DNA of 64,000 bases from Lepidurus packardi (taxonomy: Eukaryota > Arthropoda > Branchiopoda > Notostraca > Triopsidae): assembly GCA_023053545.1 (NCBI GenBank), contig JAKZAN010000006.1, positions 11,911,412-11,975,411 of the forward strand. The letters are read 5' to 3'. The first letter of the stretch is position 1, and each line of letters opens with the position of its first letter. Under the pieces are notes generated by a model. It had not been told where the DNA came from and searched no databases. It saw only the letters and a program-made list of their open reading frames with translations. The translations under genes were made by a program, and so were the position numbers. Positions 1-12,619 of the stretch are shown in pieces.

Positions 1-2427
1 TTGCTGAGATGGCAGGTAAAAGAGGCTTGCAGATTTTGCAGCCAGTTTGAGTCACCCGGAGTCGGGGGACATGCGAAAACCGGGCCCGAAAATCGATTCT
101 CTTTGTTCTCCTCCAACCCAGGCACTGGGGCAGCCATCTTGGCCAAGCAAGCCCCGGATTGCACCGGGGATCTGACCTACAGCTTGGGCTTACTTTAACC
201 CAGCTCTTCAGAATCTTCTCTCACTCTTCTCGCAAGTTTATTTTCGTTTAAAAAAAGCTCAGGAATAGGTGTCTACCTTGGCAGAATAACCGTGTTCTTC
301 GTTAAGTGACTGGGTACGTAGTTTCTGCGTCAAATACCGGACACTCAACATAGTTCATTGACGGCCAACTCAGGGTCCCTTTTGAAAATCCCAATTTTAG
401 ACCAAACTCAGGTTTTTAGTCTTCATGAAAACATTGAAGGGAATTAGGCCGCTCACAAGGTATGCAAAGTTCGGAGGAACGGGTTTGGGTTCTTTCTCTC
501 TTGTGCAAGAGACTCGTTTCGCTCCTTTTGGTCACGCTTGCAACTTTACTCACGTTTTGCACTTCATTCCACTTTAAGAAACTCTAGGAAAAACGCTAAG
601 ATTGTCCACTTCTATAACACTTAACGTTAATGTAAGGCAGCCTTTAACTGAGTAAGGAATTACCGTTTGGGGCTGACACAAGAACAAAGGAATCTTTGGG
701 AGGTCTGCACTACAAATTCCAAGCAGAATATTCCACCTGTCACATGTGGCCCTTGTAAGCCGACTGCCGGTGTCTGCGTACAACACACCACTCACTACGC
801 TACTCAGCTGTTCGCTTGAACTCAGGGCGTCCCAGGGGAGGCCACCTAACTTGCAATCGATACTTATTGATAGTTTACTTATTTCTCTTAATCCTTATCA
901 TGGTATAATGCATTTAGTTTACTGATGATGGCGCAAATTGAAAGATTCTAGAAGTTTCTTGCAATTGTTTCCACGAAACGAGAAGTCTCAAGACATGGCA
1001 TCCCCTACGCTATAAAGAATTGGACTCGTCCACGTTGCGATGGCTCGTGGCCTCGGCTCCGCCCTTTGCGGCTCGTCAAGGTCTAACGTCCTCCGTGCTG
1101 AGCCTCATGAATGGGAGCTTTTCGTAAACTCCGTTGAGCCCATCGACTAGCCCTCCCCCAATTAATTATCCCACGGACCTCGAATAATGATGCGAGACAA
1201 AATTTTGCTCTATGTAAGAGTTGTCCTTCCTATTGCTGCTTTCGATCGTTTTCTATGGTTTAGAAGGTACGAATCTTCGTAGCTATTGCTACCCCAGATA
1301 GGTCGAACTGTAAAATGTGATAGAAGTTTCCATGTAACCTAAGTTAAAAGTAGCCTAACCTACCTATTATAGAATCCGGAGTGAAACTAGAAGAAAGATA
1401 ATTAGTTAAGTTCAAAGGTCTATCTGGCGCAGCAATGACTAAACCAGTGCGTTTCTCATTGTTAGGCCTATTGCTGCATATGGCGGGTAACAAAAGCTTC
1501 GGCTTTATTCAAGTGGAAACATGTAATAACAAATACGTGGGTGGTGATTATAGCGAAAAAGCTTTGGCCTTGGCTAACTACAAAGGTTTTCAAGAGCTCA
1601 ATGTAAACAAAGGTGATTTGGTACCGCTGACGCTCGTCGAAATAAGAGCTTGCTCAGAAGTTTAAAGCAGCGCATGCGCTCTGGCACGTTCTTTGTCCGA
1701 AACCTGCTCCAACTGTGTAATGTCCCAACATTTCCCTAAATGCAAGGATCAAGGAAAGTTGACACAGAAGGATGTGTGATAAGATAAGTACGGACACCAT
1801 GAACCCATAATCAGGAAAAGTAGGATTGGTAATATCCCCAAGACAACTTTTGACTTGTGCTAGACAAATAGGAGTTGAGAGTCTGAAGATAAAAACGAAG
1901 TCCTACCCTTTTTTCTTATTCTTTATTTTTTGTTGGGAATGAAGATTGGACCCGACACATTTGTAACTCGAAAAAAAAATCTATTACCAAGCTTGACGTG
2001 GCAGACAAATGGGCAGCAACATCTATTCTAAGAGTTTTCGGGTACTGAGCTTTCGGTTTACCATAGTTATAAGTTTTTTTTTTTATCTCCCGGTTAGATT
2101 TACGCATGCCAACATCAAAAGGACAACTCCAAACATCTAAAAATATAGGCCAACCATGTCCGGTCTATGGGTTTTTTTATCTTCCGGTTTCTAAGGAGAG
2201 AAAAACCGACAAAAGACTCGAATTTTCTTGTATGACTCGAAAATTAAGCGATATACGGAAAAAGGCACATAAATACATGTTTCTGCATTGACGAGGCGAG
2301 TTATGCTCAACAAGCTCTGAATACACACGTGTTATAAACAGTGGACTAAGGATCGCCAAACCACGAACAATATAAGACCTCCCGAATAAAACGAAAGAAG
2401 ATAAAAAAGAAAGGGAATTGAATAGAA
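1..2427. other. Gene-free stretch, left edge
   Basis: No recognisable gene, RNA or repeat family was seen. A 76-codon ATG reading frame at 1435-1665 (+) has a hydrophobic start and a plausible amino-acid mix, but no family resemblance and no clear splice partners. I do not call it a gene. The last few hundred bases probably hold the 3' UTR of the PLD3-like gene on the minus strand. Confidence 0.5.
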
Positions 2428-4798
2428 CTAATTGGTAGTCTTGCACGGGTAAATCGCGTCCAAATCAAACGCGTACTCGGAATTCCAATCGCGTTCAAAA
2501 ACATTTTGTAACTGTTGCCGGAAAAATGTTTTGTTTCCAATTGCGTCCATTGTGTCAATTACCAATAGACTGACGCCGCCAGTATTGACAAAGTAATCAG
2601 CAGACCAATTGGATGTTCCTATCATCGAAAATTTGCAAGACAATTTTTTTATATGATTAAGTAAAAAAAAATAGACAAGGTATCCTTTACCTATGTATGC
2701 CATATTATCTGTTACCATGTACTTGTTATGGTTAACTCGGGCGAAAGGAATGGATTCTTGCTCGGGTGTAAAGGATGGAACCACAAACAATTTCTATAAA
2801 TAGTGGGAAATGTTTTCGAATTTCCTGTTGTAAAGAGTACGACGTAAGTTTTGTAACTCACCACTTGGACTTTGACGTGAGAATAGACTTGGTTGATGTC
2901 TTGCAAGGAGCGAAGGAATGGGATCATATTTGAACGTGAATGTGGCCAATGCGAAATCAGCATTCTTACCTCAACTGATTGTCCAATGGCTATAGTTCGC
3001 AAAGCATCGTCAATAACTGGCCAAAACCTGAAGAAACCTATTTTAACGTTCAACGTCGAAGAGGAAAATATTCTTTAACTACTGTGGCTTAGAAGTGTAC
3101 AAATAAGCCGGAATATAATCCATAACTGCAATGTAGACGAACTGGCGAGCTTTCCCAATAGTGTCTAGTATAGCCTCAATATCACCGGTTCTTCCTGTCG
3201 GGCTAAAACTTGGCGGAGAGCTCTACCAACAAAACCGTAGCAATTATAGACTGGATGAATTTCTAATACAAAATTTTCCATCTATAATTATTTACTGCAA
3301 TGTATGAGGAAACAGGTGTATCATTAAGAGATACAGCTAACGGAGTGTCCTTATTGTAAGTAGTGGATAATGAATCAGGCCACACCGAAGGTACAACACT
3401 ATCTGGCAATCCCAAGCTCCAATATACCTAATATTATAGAAATCAGTTCATCGAAAAGCTTCATAATGAATGTCAAATTGTCAATAAAGTACTTCAAAAA
3501 CTTTGCCCAAGTCTTGGGCCAAACAAGGGCAATCTGTAACAGTCGCTCCCAATTCCTTCACCTAGTTAAAATAAATTGTGCTCTCAACTGAAACTAGTAC
3601 TTCAATATTCTCTAGTACTTGAGTAAGCGAACGCCAGTCCATGTTTGCACTTCCAATAAATAGATGCTTATTGTCAACGACCCAAAATTTGGTGTGTAAA
3701 ATACCGGCGCCCACTAGCCGATCAAAATCTAACGTTCTAACCTATTAATTGTCAATTTACAGTTATAAACGTAAACTTGGAAATTTTGTTCTGCGTTTTA
3801 CTTCAGCAGCACCTAGGTCTTGCAACTCCTGCGTATTATTCTGCATGCTGGTTGAAGAAGGTTTATTTTGGGCAATCCTGATGGCAATTTGGCGTTGCAA
3901 TCCAGCGTCTTTTAACAATTGATATATTTCTTCTCCCTTTACAGCAAAAGCGAGTTACGTTTTAGGAAGTTTCGGAGGCTGAGATTTTGGAGAGGTACTA
4001 TACCTGCCAATCGGAAGGTACGTCTATCACGTCTTCTCCTTTCATAGTCCAATAATATGAAGCAATGTCAATGGAAACTTGGGCGTTTAGAATCAAATCC
4101 TTCCATCTGGAGTAAATGGAAGGATTGGCAAAGCTTGAGTTTCCAAAAATCAATCCGTCTGGAATACTTTCCACCAAAACGATTCTAAGAAAAACTTGTA
4201 AACACACATAATGGATCTGAATGGCATTTTTTACTTGCAAATACTACCACACTCTTGCAAGTGTGAAGGGAAGCCTATCTTCTGTCCATCTTTCAAAACG
4301 TTCTTGCGATGGTCTAGTATGGGAAGAAGGACGATAATCACTACCAACACGACCAAACCAATAGGAAGGCATGTGTAAAAGCAAGGTTGATTCTTTCGGC
4401 TACTTCTTTGCTCGTCGTCATGATTGTTCAAGCTAAAGTTTCTAGCATGATAGTCTGAACTAACGTATCTTGAATCGGCAGACCCAATCTGCAGTTCCAA
4501 TTCAGTGACATCTAAGCTCCCTTTGCTTTCCACAACCGTCTGAAAGAGAACAAAAATAATTAATCTATTGTCAAATAGGGAGGTCTGTCAAACCTATTTG
4601 GCAAATAGGTTTGCTAAATAGTCTCTTTTCCTCCAATAAGCTCCTCTAAAACTAATTAAACCAAATTAAGCTTTCTCCAAGCAAGTAAATGTAAATAAAT
4701 GACTTAAATATTTGTACAAAGACAAAGTAAAGAAACATAATTAAGACGTATAAGACCTGCTTTTCAGTCGACTTCTGGTTACCAGAAAGCCACTTCAT
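2428..4798 (-). CDS. PLD3/PLD4-like phospholipase D family protein, 11 exons
   Basis: Exons on the minus strand: 4798-4757, 4539-4235, 4184-4004, 3936-3802, 3741-3619, 3561-3493, 3427-3296, 3222-3083, 3027-2862, 2793-2691, 2618-2428, giving 528 aa (human PLD3 is 490). A short cytoplasmic N-terminus is followed by one membrane segment (about residues 69-89, [12 protein letters not shown]), so this is a type II membrane protein. The phrase VESIPDGL and both HxKxxxxD motifs are present: H237/K239/D244 (HTKFWVVD, then [10 protein letters not shown]) and H453/K455/D460 (HNKYMVTD, then GTSNWS). The family acts in the endolysosome lumen as a nucleic-acid exonuclease or lipid-handling enzyme; which applies here is inference. 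Exon 1 (14 codons) is the least certain part. All later junctions keep frame and follow the PLD3 alignment. Confidence 0.93.
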
Positions 4799-7700
4799 GC
4801 CGTCCGCCTCGTGTAACTAAATTCTGCAAATGCTAAGGAAGCGTGTGTCCCACGCGTTTGTTGGTAAACACGAATAAGCCACTACGCCGCGAGACAAAAA
4901 ATACTATGCACCCAGCACACTGCCCTTGGTTTCCTGGTAATGGCGCTGACTTACCTGCCAAATTTCCGAAATTGTTTTTACCCCTTTTCAAAAAATCCTT
5001 CCTATCTCTTCCGTGTTATCTTTGGCATGTGAGAAACAGCCGGGTGTTTACGGTCACATGAGAATAAGACAATATACACGAGCTGTGTACGTGTCTGAAT
5101 TACTTTGTCCCTCAATACACTATCTCTTCGATTTCATTTAAGTTTTTTCTAAAGTAATGTACTCCTTCGTTCCACGAAGCGATACATCTTTCATGAGTAC
5201 TAAGTACTAAGTGAATAAGAAAATGGGACAGGAAGCACCGGGTTTACAATGTGTAATAATTGCGAAAGAATTAGAGCTTAAGAAACCCAATAGCCTAGAA
5301 CAGTTATGTAAGTATTATTACCCTGAAAGAAGGTTTTCCAAGTAAGTCTTCCGTGCTGGTGAAACTGGTAGATTCTGGGCGTAAAGTCCCACTTTTCGTG
5401 CTGGTTGAAGGACTCGTTATTAGAGGCATTTCTAAGAATTATATTACGCAAAGATTGAGAATTAATGATTACACAGAACTAAACTAGAACTAAACTCTTC
5501 CAAGAATGCTCACTTAATACGCACTGTTCTGTTTTTTACCTCAAAGTTGTGCTTTCCGCGCTCCAGACGACGTCACACAAATACAAAGCTAATTATAGGA
5601 TAGCAAATGCTAGTGTTCGCACTTGTTGACTCAGAGCAAAGACAAAGATAAATTAGACCACCTCATCGCGAAGGTGACTCTTACCTTTGTCAAAGCCCTC
5701 CTCGTCTTCTTCTTGACATCTTGCCACTCTCGAAAAGTCGGTCTTTTCACCGTATCGATCACACATCCCGTTAGTGAGAAGACTATGCAAATGATTCTGG
5801 CCAAGTGAATGCCAGAGCGACCCCGGCATTCTGCTGTGGCGATCGAGCCGCGAATGTTTGGTGACGTCACAGCTTCCGGCGACCGCCAAGGCGAACGAAA
5901 TTCCCCAAATTCTCTTACTCACCCCTTTGCTGTGCGCGCCGAAAGCAAAGCAGGTTGGAGATTTGCGTTTGGCACTCTTATAAGAACCTGCTTTTGTTAA
6001 CTCTGCTTAGACCACACGGTCAAGTGCCGCCTGTTTCATTTTCGCCATGAGGATAATAATTCCAAGAAGAAAAACAAAGCGTTTTATACTATTGTTGCAT
6101 CCTGTCATGCTTTGACCTCTTAGACCCAAGACCAAGCCATCACCCAAAGTAAAAGTAAAACCTGTGGCACTTGTTAGAATGCAGAGCTAGTAGCAAAATA
6201 CTCGGAAAGTAATTACGAATTGACGTCACGACTTGGTATTGTTCACACGCTTTTGGTCAGCGTATAAGATGAGCACAAAAACTGAGGTGTGTTTCCTTCA
6301 GCATCGTCTGCATTCCAATTCACCCAAAGTCGCCAGCTTGGTTCCCTTTTAGATAAAAAGCCCGATTGGTATCTGGTCCGGTTAGTAAACTAAAATTTGT
6401 TGGCTATTTAAGAAAAAAACAAAACAGAGTCACCTGTTCTGTACCTGCACTCTGTCGTCCCCACCTTAAAATGGTGCCATGCCAATGTGTGCTGCATAGC
6501 AAACAAGTAGCAGGCATAACACATCATGCATGAATCATACCATACGGCTAGAATCTACGGAAAAGTTGCTAATTTTCCTCCACCGTGAATAGGCCTTGGG
6601 GTAACGGTTTCTACCTTTACCAGTCTGGCATCTGGCCAACTATTGCACGCAACAAATTGATTTCTAAAAATTGAACTTCTTGAATACCATTTTGCCACTG
6701 AAAGTATCGAAATTACCATATACAATTGTAGGGGAATACAATACCCTTACAGAATTGGAAGGCCCTCTATTACTACGATTAGTAAAATTATAAGGGAAAT
6801 ATTGTCAACGGTGATTTAATTATGTTTAGATAAGAAAATTACAATAAATTGCCCGTAAATTAACAACCTTTATTTCAGTCTACAATCCCTGTACAAGGAA
6901 ATGTACGACTTGCCTTCTCCCTTTTGTAAGCCACTTATGAAAAATAAATAAAGGCAAATTAAACCCAAATCCAGTTCCTTTAGTTTCCCAATTGTTTAGT
7001 CATTTGGATCTTGTAAAAGCCTAGCCAAACGCTTTTACAACTTCGGAAAACTTGAGTAAGTGCGATGCAATAGGAAAGTTTCATCGCTGCATATTTACTA
7101 CGAACAACAATTTAGCTGATGGTTTATGATTGGCAATTAATATAAACTGTAGTAACAGCATCGCAATCGTGCCAAGGAAAGTGGAAAACCCCACAAAGTT
7201 CAGGGGGACCTCCAGTATGAGCTGCCACCATTTGTAAACGTTTAGCCCTGCAGTTTCGACGCGTATAGTTACAAAAAGTTGACCAAGAGTGCTGGTTATC
7301 CCAAGCATGTCGAGAATCCTAAGGAAATAACAAGTGTGAAGGGGTTAGGTGAAACTGTCTTGAAGATATCAAGTAGATCATTCTTACTTCACATCCGACC
7401 AAGTCCTGACACGAGAAACTTCACCAGTAACAAGTGATTTTTAAAGTTTTTAAAAAGACCCATGGGTCTTTGCTGTCTTTAGGGTAATAAGCCCAAAGTG
7501 CGTAGGCGGAACACGAGAGCAAATGGTGTGGTGTCTTGGCGGGGAGAGTTGCACTCGCGACTCGACTTCCGACTTACCGGTTAACTTTGTCCGAGCTTCA
7601 TTCTTGCCTGCCCGTGTGGGCTAGAACGGTGTACCTCTTTTCCGACTCTTTTTTACACGGAGATTTATTAATCTCCAAAAACGTTTCTTTGTATTAACCA

Positions 7701-8404
7701 GCCAACAAGGGATTTTTGGCGCCAGCAGAGTTAAGGAATATCTCCCATCTCCCGCCCTGCCAACGGCCATTCTACTGTAGTATTCTGCAAGTATAACGCC
7801 TTGGTAAATCGCTGTTAGTCCCCTTGTAAGTTTCAAAAGTTACTGTTCGGTTTTTAAACTAAAGCTAACCGGAGGTGTTTCTCGACAGTCACAACAGTTC
7901 AAGCGTCAAGTGCAAAAGTGATTTGTAAGAGAGCAACGTCCACGAAACGTTCATCAAGTGCAATCAGTATTGTGTCAAGTTTTGCCGACGTATAAATTCT
8001 GGTAATTTCAACGAAAACGGAGCAAACCACGCATGTTACCACGCAAATAACAGACAATACAAAGCCTAACACCAGTAGGGTAAATTTCCCCACTCTGGTA
8101 AACGGTTTTCCATAGGAGCAGCGTGGAACTTTTACTATAAGTGTGATTCACGCCTATGAGTCACGTGGCGATGGTGAAGTGCGTGTAGCGGCGTTTCGGT
8201 TTGGGAATCCTCAATGCGAGCTCTTTCGAAATCTCTTTTTATTACGCTTGGTTTGTCTTGGAGGACTCAATTCTCAGAAGCGACGCTCATGGCATGCGAG
8301 TTGTAACTCGAGAGTAACTTTCGAGTTAAAACATCGCCACCCCCATACTTCCTGTGTCGCAAAAATTATTTGCATAAGACCTTAGTTTTTCTACTCGACT
8401 TTCA
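4799..8404. other. Intergenic region between PLD3-like and ETS genes
   Basis: This 3.6 kb stretch lies between two divergently transcribed genes and should contain both promoters. Two perfect CRE palindromes (TGACGTCA) occur at 5862-5869 and 6221-6228. A hydrophobic open frame on the minus strand (7081-7327, preceded by an AG acceptor-like site) could be a terminal exon of a small membrane protein. I could not find convincing partner exons, so it is left uncalled. No repeat family was recognised. Confidence 0.5.
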
Positions 8405-11400
8405 ATGCAATCCTGGTTGCAAAACGATCAAGAGGCTCCCGATTTGCACTGCGAGTTTGCCTGGGCCCATGACATGGAAAACTTGCAATGGGATGAAACG
8501 CAACTGAACTTGTGGGATTTGGACCAAAACGAAGTCGTGGCGGAGACTGGCTCTTCTAACCGATCCCATACCGGCAGCAATAGTACTATTACATCAACAG
8601 CTTATTCCTTTGAGACTGTGCATTCGACAATCGGGTTTCAACCCGAAGACGCTTCCGATTCTTGCTCAAATAATTTGCTGGGCCTCAACACATCAACTGC
8701 GTGTTCCAAACTCCGAAATCTAGACCAGGACGATTTGCAGATCATCAAAGACTTGAATGCAATACAACGAGGCATTTCTGAGGAAAGCGGGTATCACACG
8801 CAGCCAGAGGAAACCCTCTTAGATGTTCACTACTGGTTTGATGAAACTCAGTCACTTTCCAATATGACGGATGCAATCAACTGTGATAACCCACGTGATT
8901 TCAATGCCAGGCCAGAGACGACTCCTACAGATACTAGCAATGATCTCGATGAACAACCTCAATCGTCAAGCCGTCAAATCTGCGTCCCATCAGGTAAACA
9001 ATACTTATCCCTGCTTGCTTATGATTCACGTACTGGCCTTTTGTTTTCTAACTCCGTTCGAATAAAATGCCCTCGATTTCTCTTACCAGATCCGGTTAAG
9101 TGGACTTACGAAGACGTACGGTCCTGGTACCGGTGGTTACAAATCCAGTTCCGGTTCCAAGACACTGTGCCTATGTCGTCACTTCCGGAGGACGGTCCCA
9201 CTTTGTGTGGCCTACAAGAAGAAGATTTCTGGAAACACTACGGACCACAGGCCGGGCCTGTCATGGCGGCTCATTTGACCAGTTTGAAGAGGCCTACAGG
9301 TAAGACGAACGGCCGTACCTACCCCTCAAATTTTATTGTTTCTGTAAATTGGGTTTTGCTCTCGAATGAAATTCCGAAAGAAATCTGTCACATATTTTTT
9401 TAAACCACCGAAAGACGGTTACAGACCTATAAATGTTCTTGTTGAGCAACTGTATGGACGTCATGGTGGCGTCAAAAAGCTAAGATAGGCGAAGACGTGT
9501 TATAGGTCGACCAGAATAAATATCTACAAAAAGAAAGAAAGATGCGAGGGTCTCCATACAGACCAAAGGCCCCGCCCTTACAATGCAGTTAAGCTTTTTA
9601 ACCGTCCAATCGTATTCCAAGAACCCTTTGAAATTAAAAAACCGGCCGGAGCCGTACTAACTGATGTTACCAGGTTGGTTCTTGTGTAACCCGGCATGGC
9701 GACAGGAAAGGGTAGGGCGCCATTTTGCATAATATAATACCCCACACAAAGCAGAAAATCCTCGTCTTGTTCTTAATCACGAAACAACATCTGTTTGTTT
9801 AAGTCACCCCCAATCTGACCCCATACAGACAAACATGACTCCGAAAGCTCTCTTTGGAGCAATTTAGGATTCGTTAGGGGCGAATGGGTAAAAAAGAGAC
9901 TGTGAGCAAACATATCTCTACTGTATATACGTTTCCACAGAAACGATCACTTGCGTGCCCAATTCATTTGCCTTTTGCCGGTCCGGAAACCTTATATGCA
10001 AATGTGTAATTGTAGGGATTCCCTTTCGCCTGATTGCCATATTCCGTTGAGTCAGTGTTTTGGGGCACCGAGAGATAAGATAGAAAAGATAGAAAAAAAG
10101 AACAAGGTTACATTACCCCTCCCCCTTGTTTCCTTTCGGCACCCATAATGATTATTACAAACGAAAAGCTAATGTCGCAATCCAATTCTGGCAACCGATT
10201 TCGGGAACGGAAACCAGCGTTAATAAACGCATCAAGCCGACAAAGTACCGGCCATTCTTAGCCCATCAGGGCACCTCGCGTCCTTGCCTGATAACGGCCA
10301 ACGTCCTTGCCGAAAAAGAAGAGGTAATAATTATTATTATGCAAAAAACAGGGAAGCCAAACAAGGGAAAGGTCAAATCATTTTCCCCTTAATAAAAACT
10401 CCCGATCCAGCTCTTCCGCCGCCTGTCATATAATAATAACTTGGTGACGGTACCTTGTGAAAGGAGAGGTGTAGACCGTGTAGACCGACGTTAAACCCAC
10501 ACGTCAAAACGTGAAGAAAAAAATAATTTCGACCCCTCTCAACGAAAAGTCTTCTTTTTTTTAACTGTATTTTTCTATATATAAATGATCAAAGACTTCC
10601 GAGGACCGGCAACCTGCTGTGTATGATCCACCGGGATGGCCATATATCGCTTTTGGGGTCGCATAATTCAGATCGAGTATTTCAGCCCCAAATCCCAAAT
10701 ATGGCCGAAAAAACTGGAGGTATATAGGAAAGCGTAGGAGGCAGGGAAGGGTGGTGATAAAGAAATACGCAGCTTTTGTGGGAGGCGGAAGTCAACTGTA
10801 CGACCCAGGAACGGCAGCCGAGGTTTCCGTGTCACTTACGTGCAACTGTGGGGCCAAGAATGTTCTTCAATTTTGGAGAAGCTCAGTTCCAGGACTTGAT
10901 ATTGCATGCGACGCATAGTTTGGGTCCAGTGCGGCTGAATTAATTAATTTTCTCATTACAATTTATTGGGAAGGGAGGAAGTAACAAGTTTGTGGTTGTG
11001 GTATTGTTGATTGAACCAAGAATCTCCTTGAGTAAAACCGACCACTGTACACACAAACACGTACACGGAATCACCCCATACTTGCGCTCTAGAACTTCTC
11101 TATCAGATCAACTAATACAACCCCTTCGCATTGCAGACCTATAAATGTGCGGATAAGCTCAGGATGCTCACTTGCTCTTAGGAAGCAGGTGAGTCCTGCA
11201 GTTAATGAGTGTATACGTTCCCCTAAACTGCAACCCAACTTCCTAAACGGTGTGTCATACTCGACAATTTCTTTCTGTTGTGCTCACCTTATATCTTTGT
11301 GCTGGCTGAAAACAAGTTTCATCCTCGAAAAATGACGATTTGTACTATAAAAGAGGAAAATTGAAGTTGTCAACAACAACAAAAAAATTTTAAACTTCCA

Positions 11401-12409
11401 GTTGGTTGCAATCAAAACTCTTTGTCATTACAGGTACTCCACTGAAAGAAACCATGGAGAACAAATATTCCAGCTTACTGAAATACTCGCCGACGTTTTA
11501 CACGTATTCGCCTTGTACCAGCAATTCTCTGCAAGAGAAGCCTGACGTCACTTATTGTGGTCCTTCTACCAGCAAGCCTCAAGCGACTGGGGTTTGCTCC
11601 TCAGTTGTACCTACTTTGCCGTGGTCCATAATAGAAATCTTACGAGCAAGCAGCAATAGAGCTGCAGCCAGTCCTGGTGGTTTCACTTCGAAGATCTCGC
11701 AGGGATCCACCAAACCAGAAGCATCGCCTGGTCTCAGCACCGGCTCCAAGAGAGCCGACAAAGAAAAATCTTCTTGCTCAGATGCCAAGGAGGAAGGTTC
11801 CGGACAGATTCAGCTCTGGCAGTTTCTACTGGAGCTGCTGTCGGATTCCTCCAACGCGAGTGCCATTTCGTGGGAAGGATCCGAAGGCGAGTTTCGTTTA
11901 ATCGACCCTGATGAAGTGGCACGACGATGGGGTGCTCGTAAAGCCAAGCCTAACATGAATTATGACAAACTGAGCAGAGCCTTGCGGTAAGTCCAGGATT
12001 TCCGGCCAGTCCGAAATTTCCAAGAATTACGTCGTCATGTAAATCCACTTGTTCTAATCCACAGTTCTTTCCTTGCAATTCTAGGTATTATTATGACAAG
12101 AACATAATGTCCAAAGTGCATGGAAAGCGCTATACGTACAAGTTTGACTTCCAAGGACTGGTCGCAGCGTGTCAGCAAGTCCACTCTCCCGACTCGGTCT
12201 TCATTTCGCCGTCTCCATCCAGTTCTACACCTTCAGCATCGCCATATCTGAGTCTTTCCCATGCCAACCCCTTCCCAGCAACTTCTTCGGCCACTTTTCT
12301 ACCCCCTCCGCCCCCGTACTGGCTGGCGAGTCGCTTGGCCACGATTCCTAACCGCAGATTCTCATCTTCGCCGCAGCAAAGCAGCAGCAATGACGAACAC
12401 GCCAAATAG
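8405..12409 (+). CDS. ETS transcription factor, ERG/FLI type (PNT + ETS domains)
   Basis: Exons 8405-8993, 9090-9299, 11434-11986 and 12085-12409 give 558 aa. An acidic, Ser/Thr-rich N-terminus is followed by a Pointed (PNT/SAM) domain at about residues 197-268, beginning [16 protein letters not shown] as in ERG/FLI (VPADPxxWT). The ETS DNA-binding domain lies at about residues 390-475: [11 protein letters not shown], then [13 protein letters not shown], then [20 protein letters not shown], split by an intron after Ala-Leu. The last motif is near-identical to vertebrate ERG/FLI1, and a Ser/Pro-rich tail follows. The protein is a nuclear sequence-specific DNA-binding regulator of GGAA sites. 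The small intron inside the PNT exon is 96 bp, a multiple of three with no in-frame stop, so an unspliced product is possible. The 2.1 kb intron before the ETS exons may hold an internal promoter. Confidence 0.94.
10639..10726 (+). promoter_or_regulatory. Candidate internal promoter with CArG box, ETS gene
   Basis: Within the long ETS intron there is a perfect CArG box (CCAAATATGG, 10695-10704). A one-mismatch CArG-like site (CCATATATCG, 10640-10649) lies upstream, and a TATA-like GGTATATAGG element just downstream near 10719. CArG boxes bind SRF, which often works with ETS factors. Transcription from here would bypass the PNT exons. A strong start context (ACCATGG, Met274 at 11454) lies soon after the next acceptor. 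Promoter function is inference from motifs only. Confidence 0.3.
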
Positions 12410-12619
12410 TTTTTTCTTGTCTCTCCTTCTATTTTAATATTCATTTTTTCTCGTGAAAGAGCGTTGGAAACTTCACTCCCAGTGCAATGGACATTGTGCC
12501 AGGTCAACTCAACATCAGCAATGATGTATCAATTATTACATGCGTTAAAAAAACTAGTTTGAATATATATTTTTGTTTTTTGATTGCTTATAGAAGATTA
12601 CTTTTTTGTGTGCTTGTCC

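Noticed and set aside
7081-8093. Possible small multi-span membrane protein gene (-)
   Set aside because: Two hydrophobic frames (7081-7327 and 7899-8093) lack an ATG in frame and convincing connecting splice sites.
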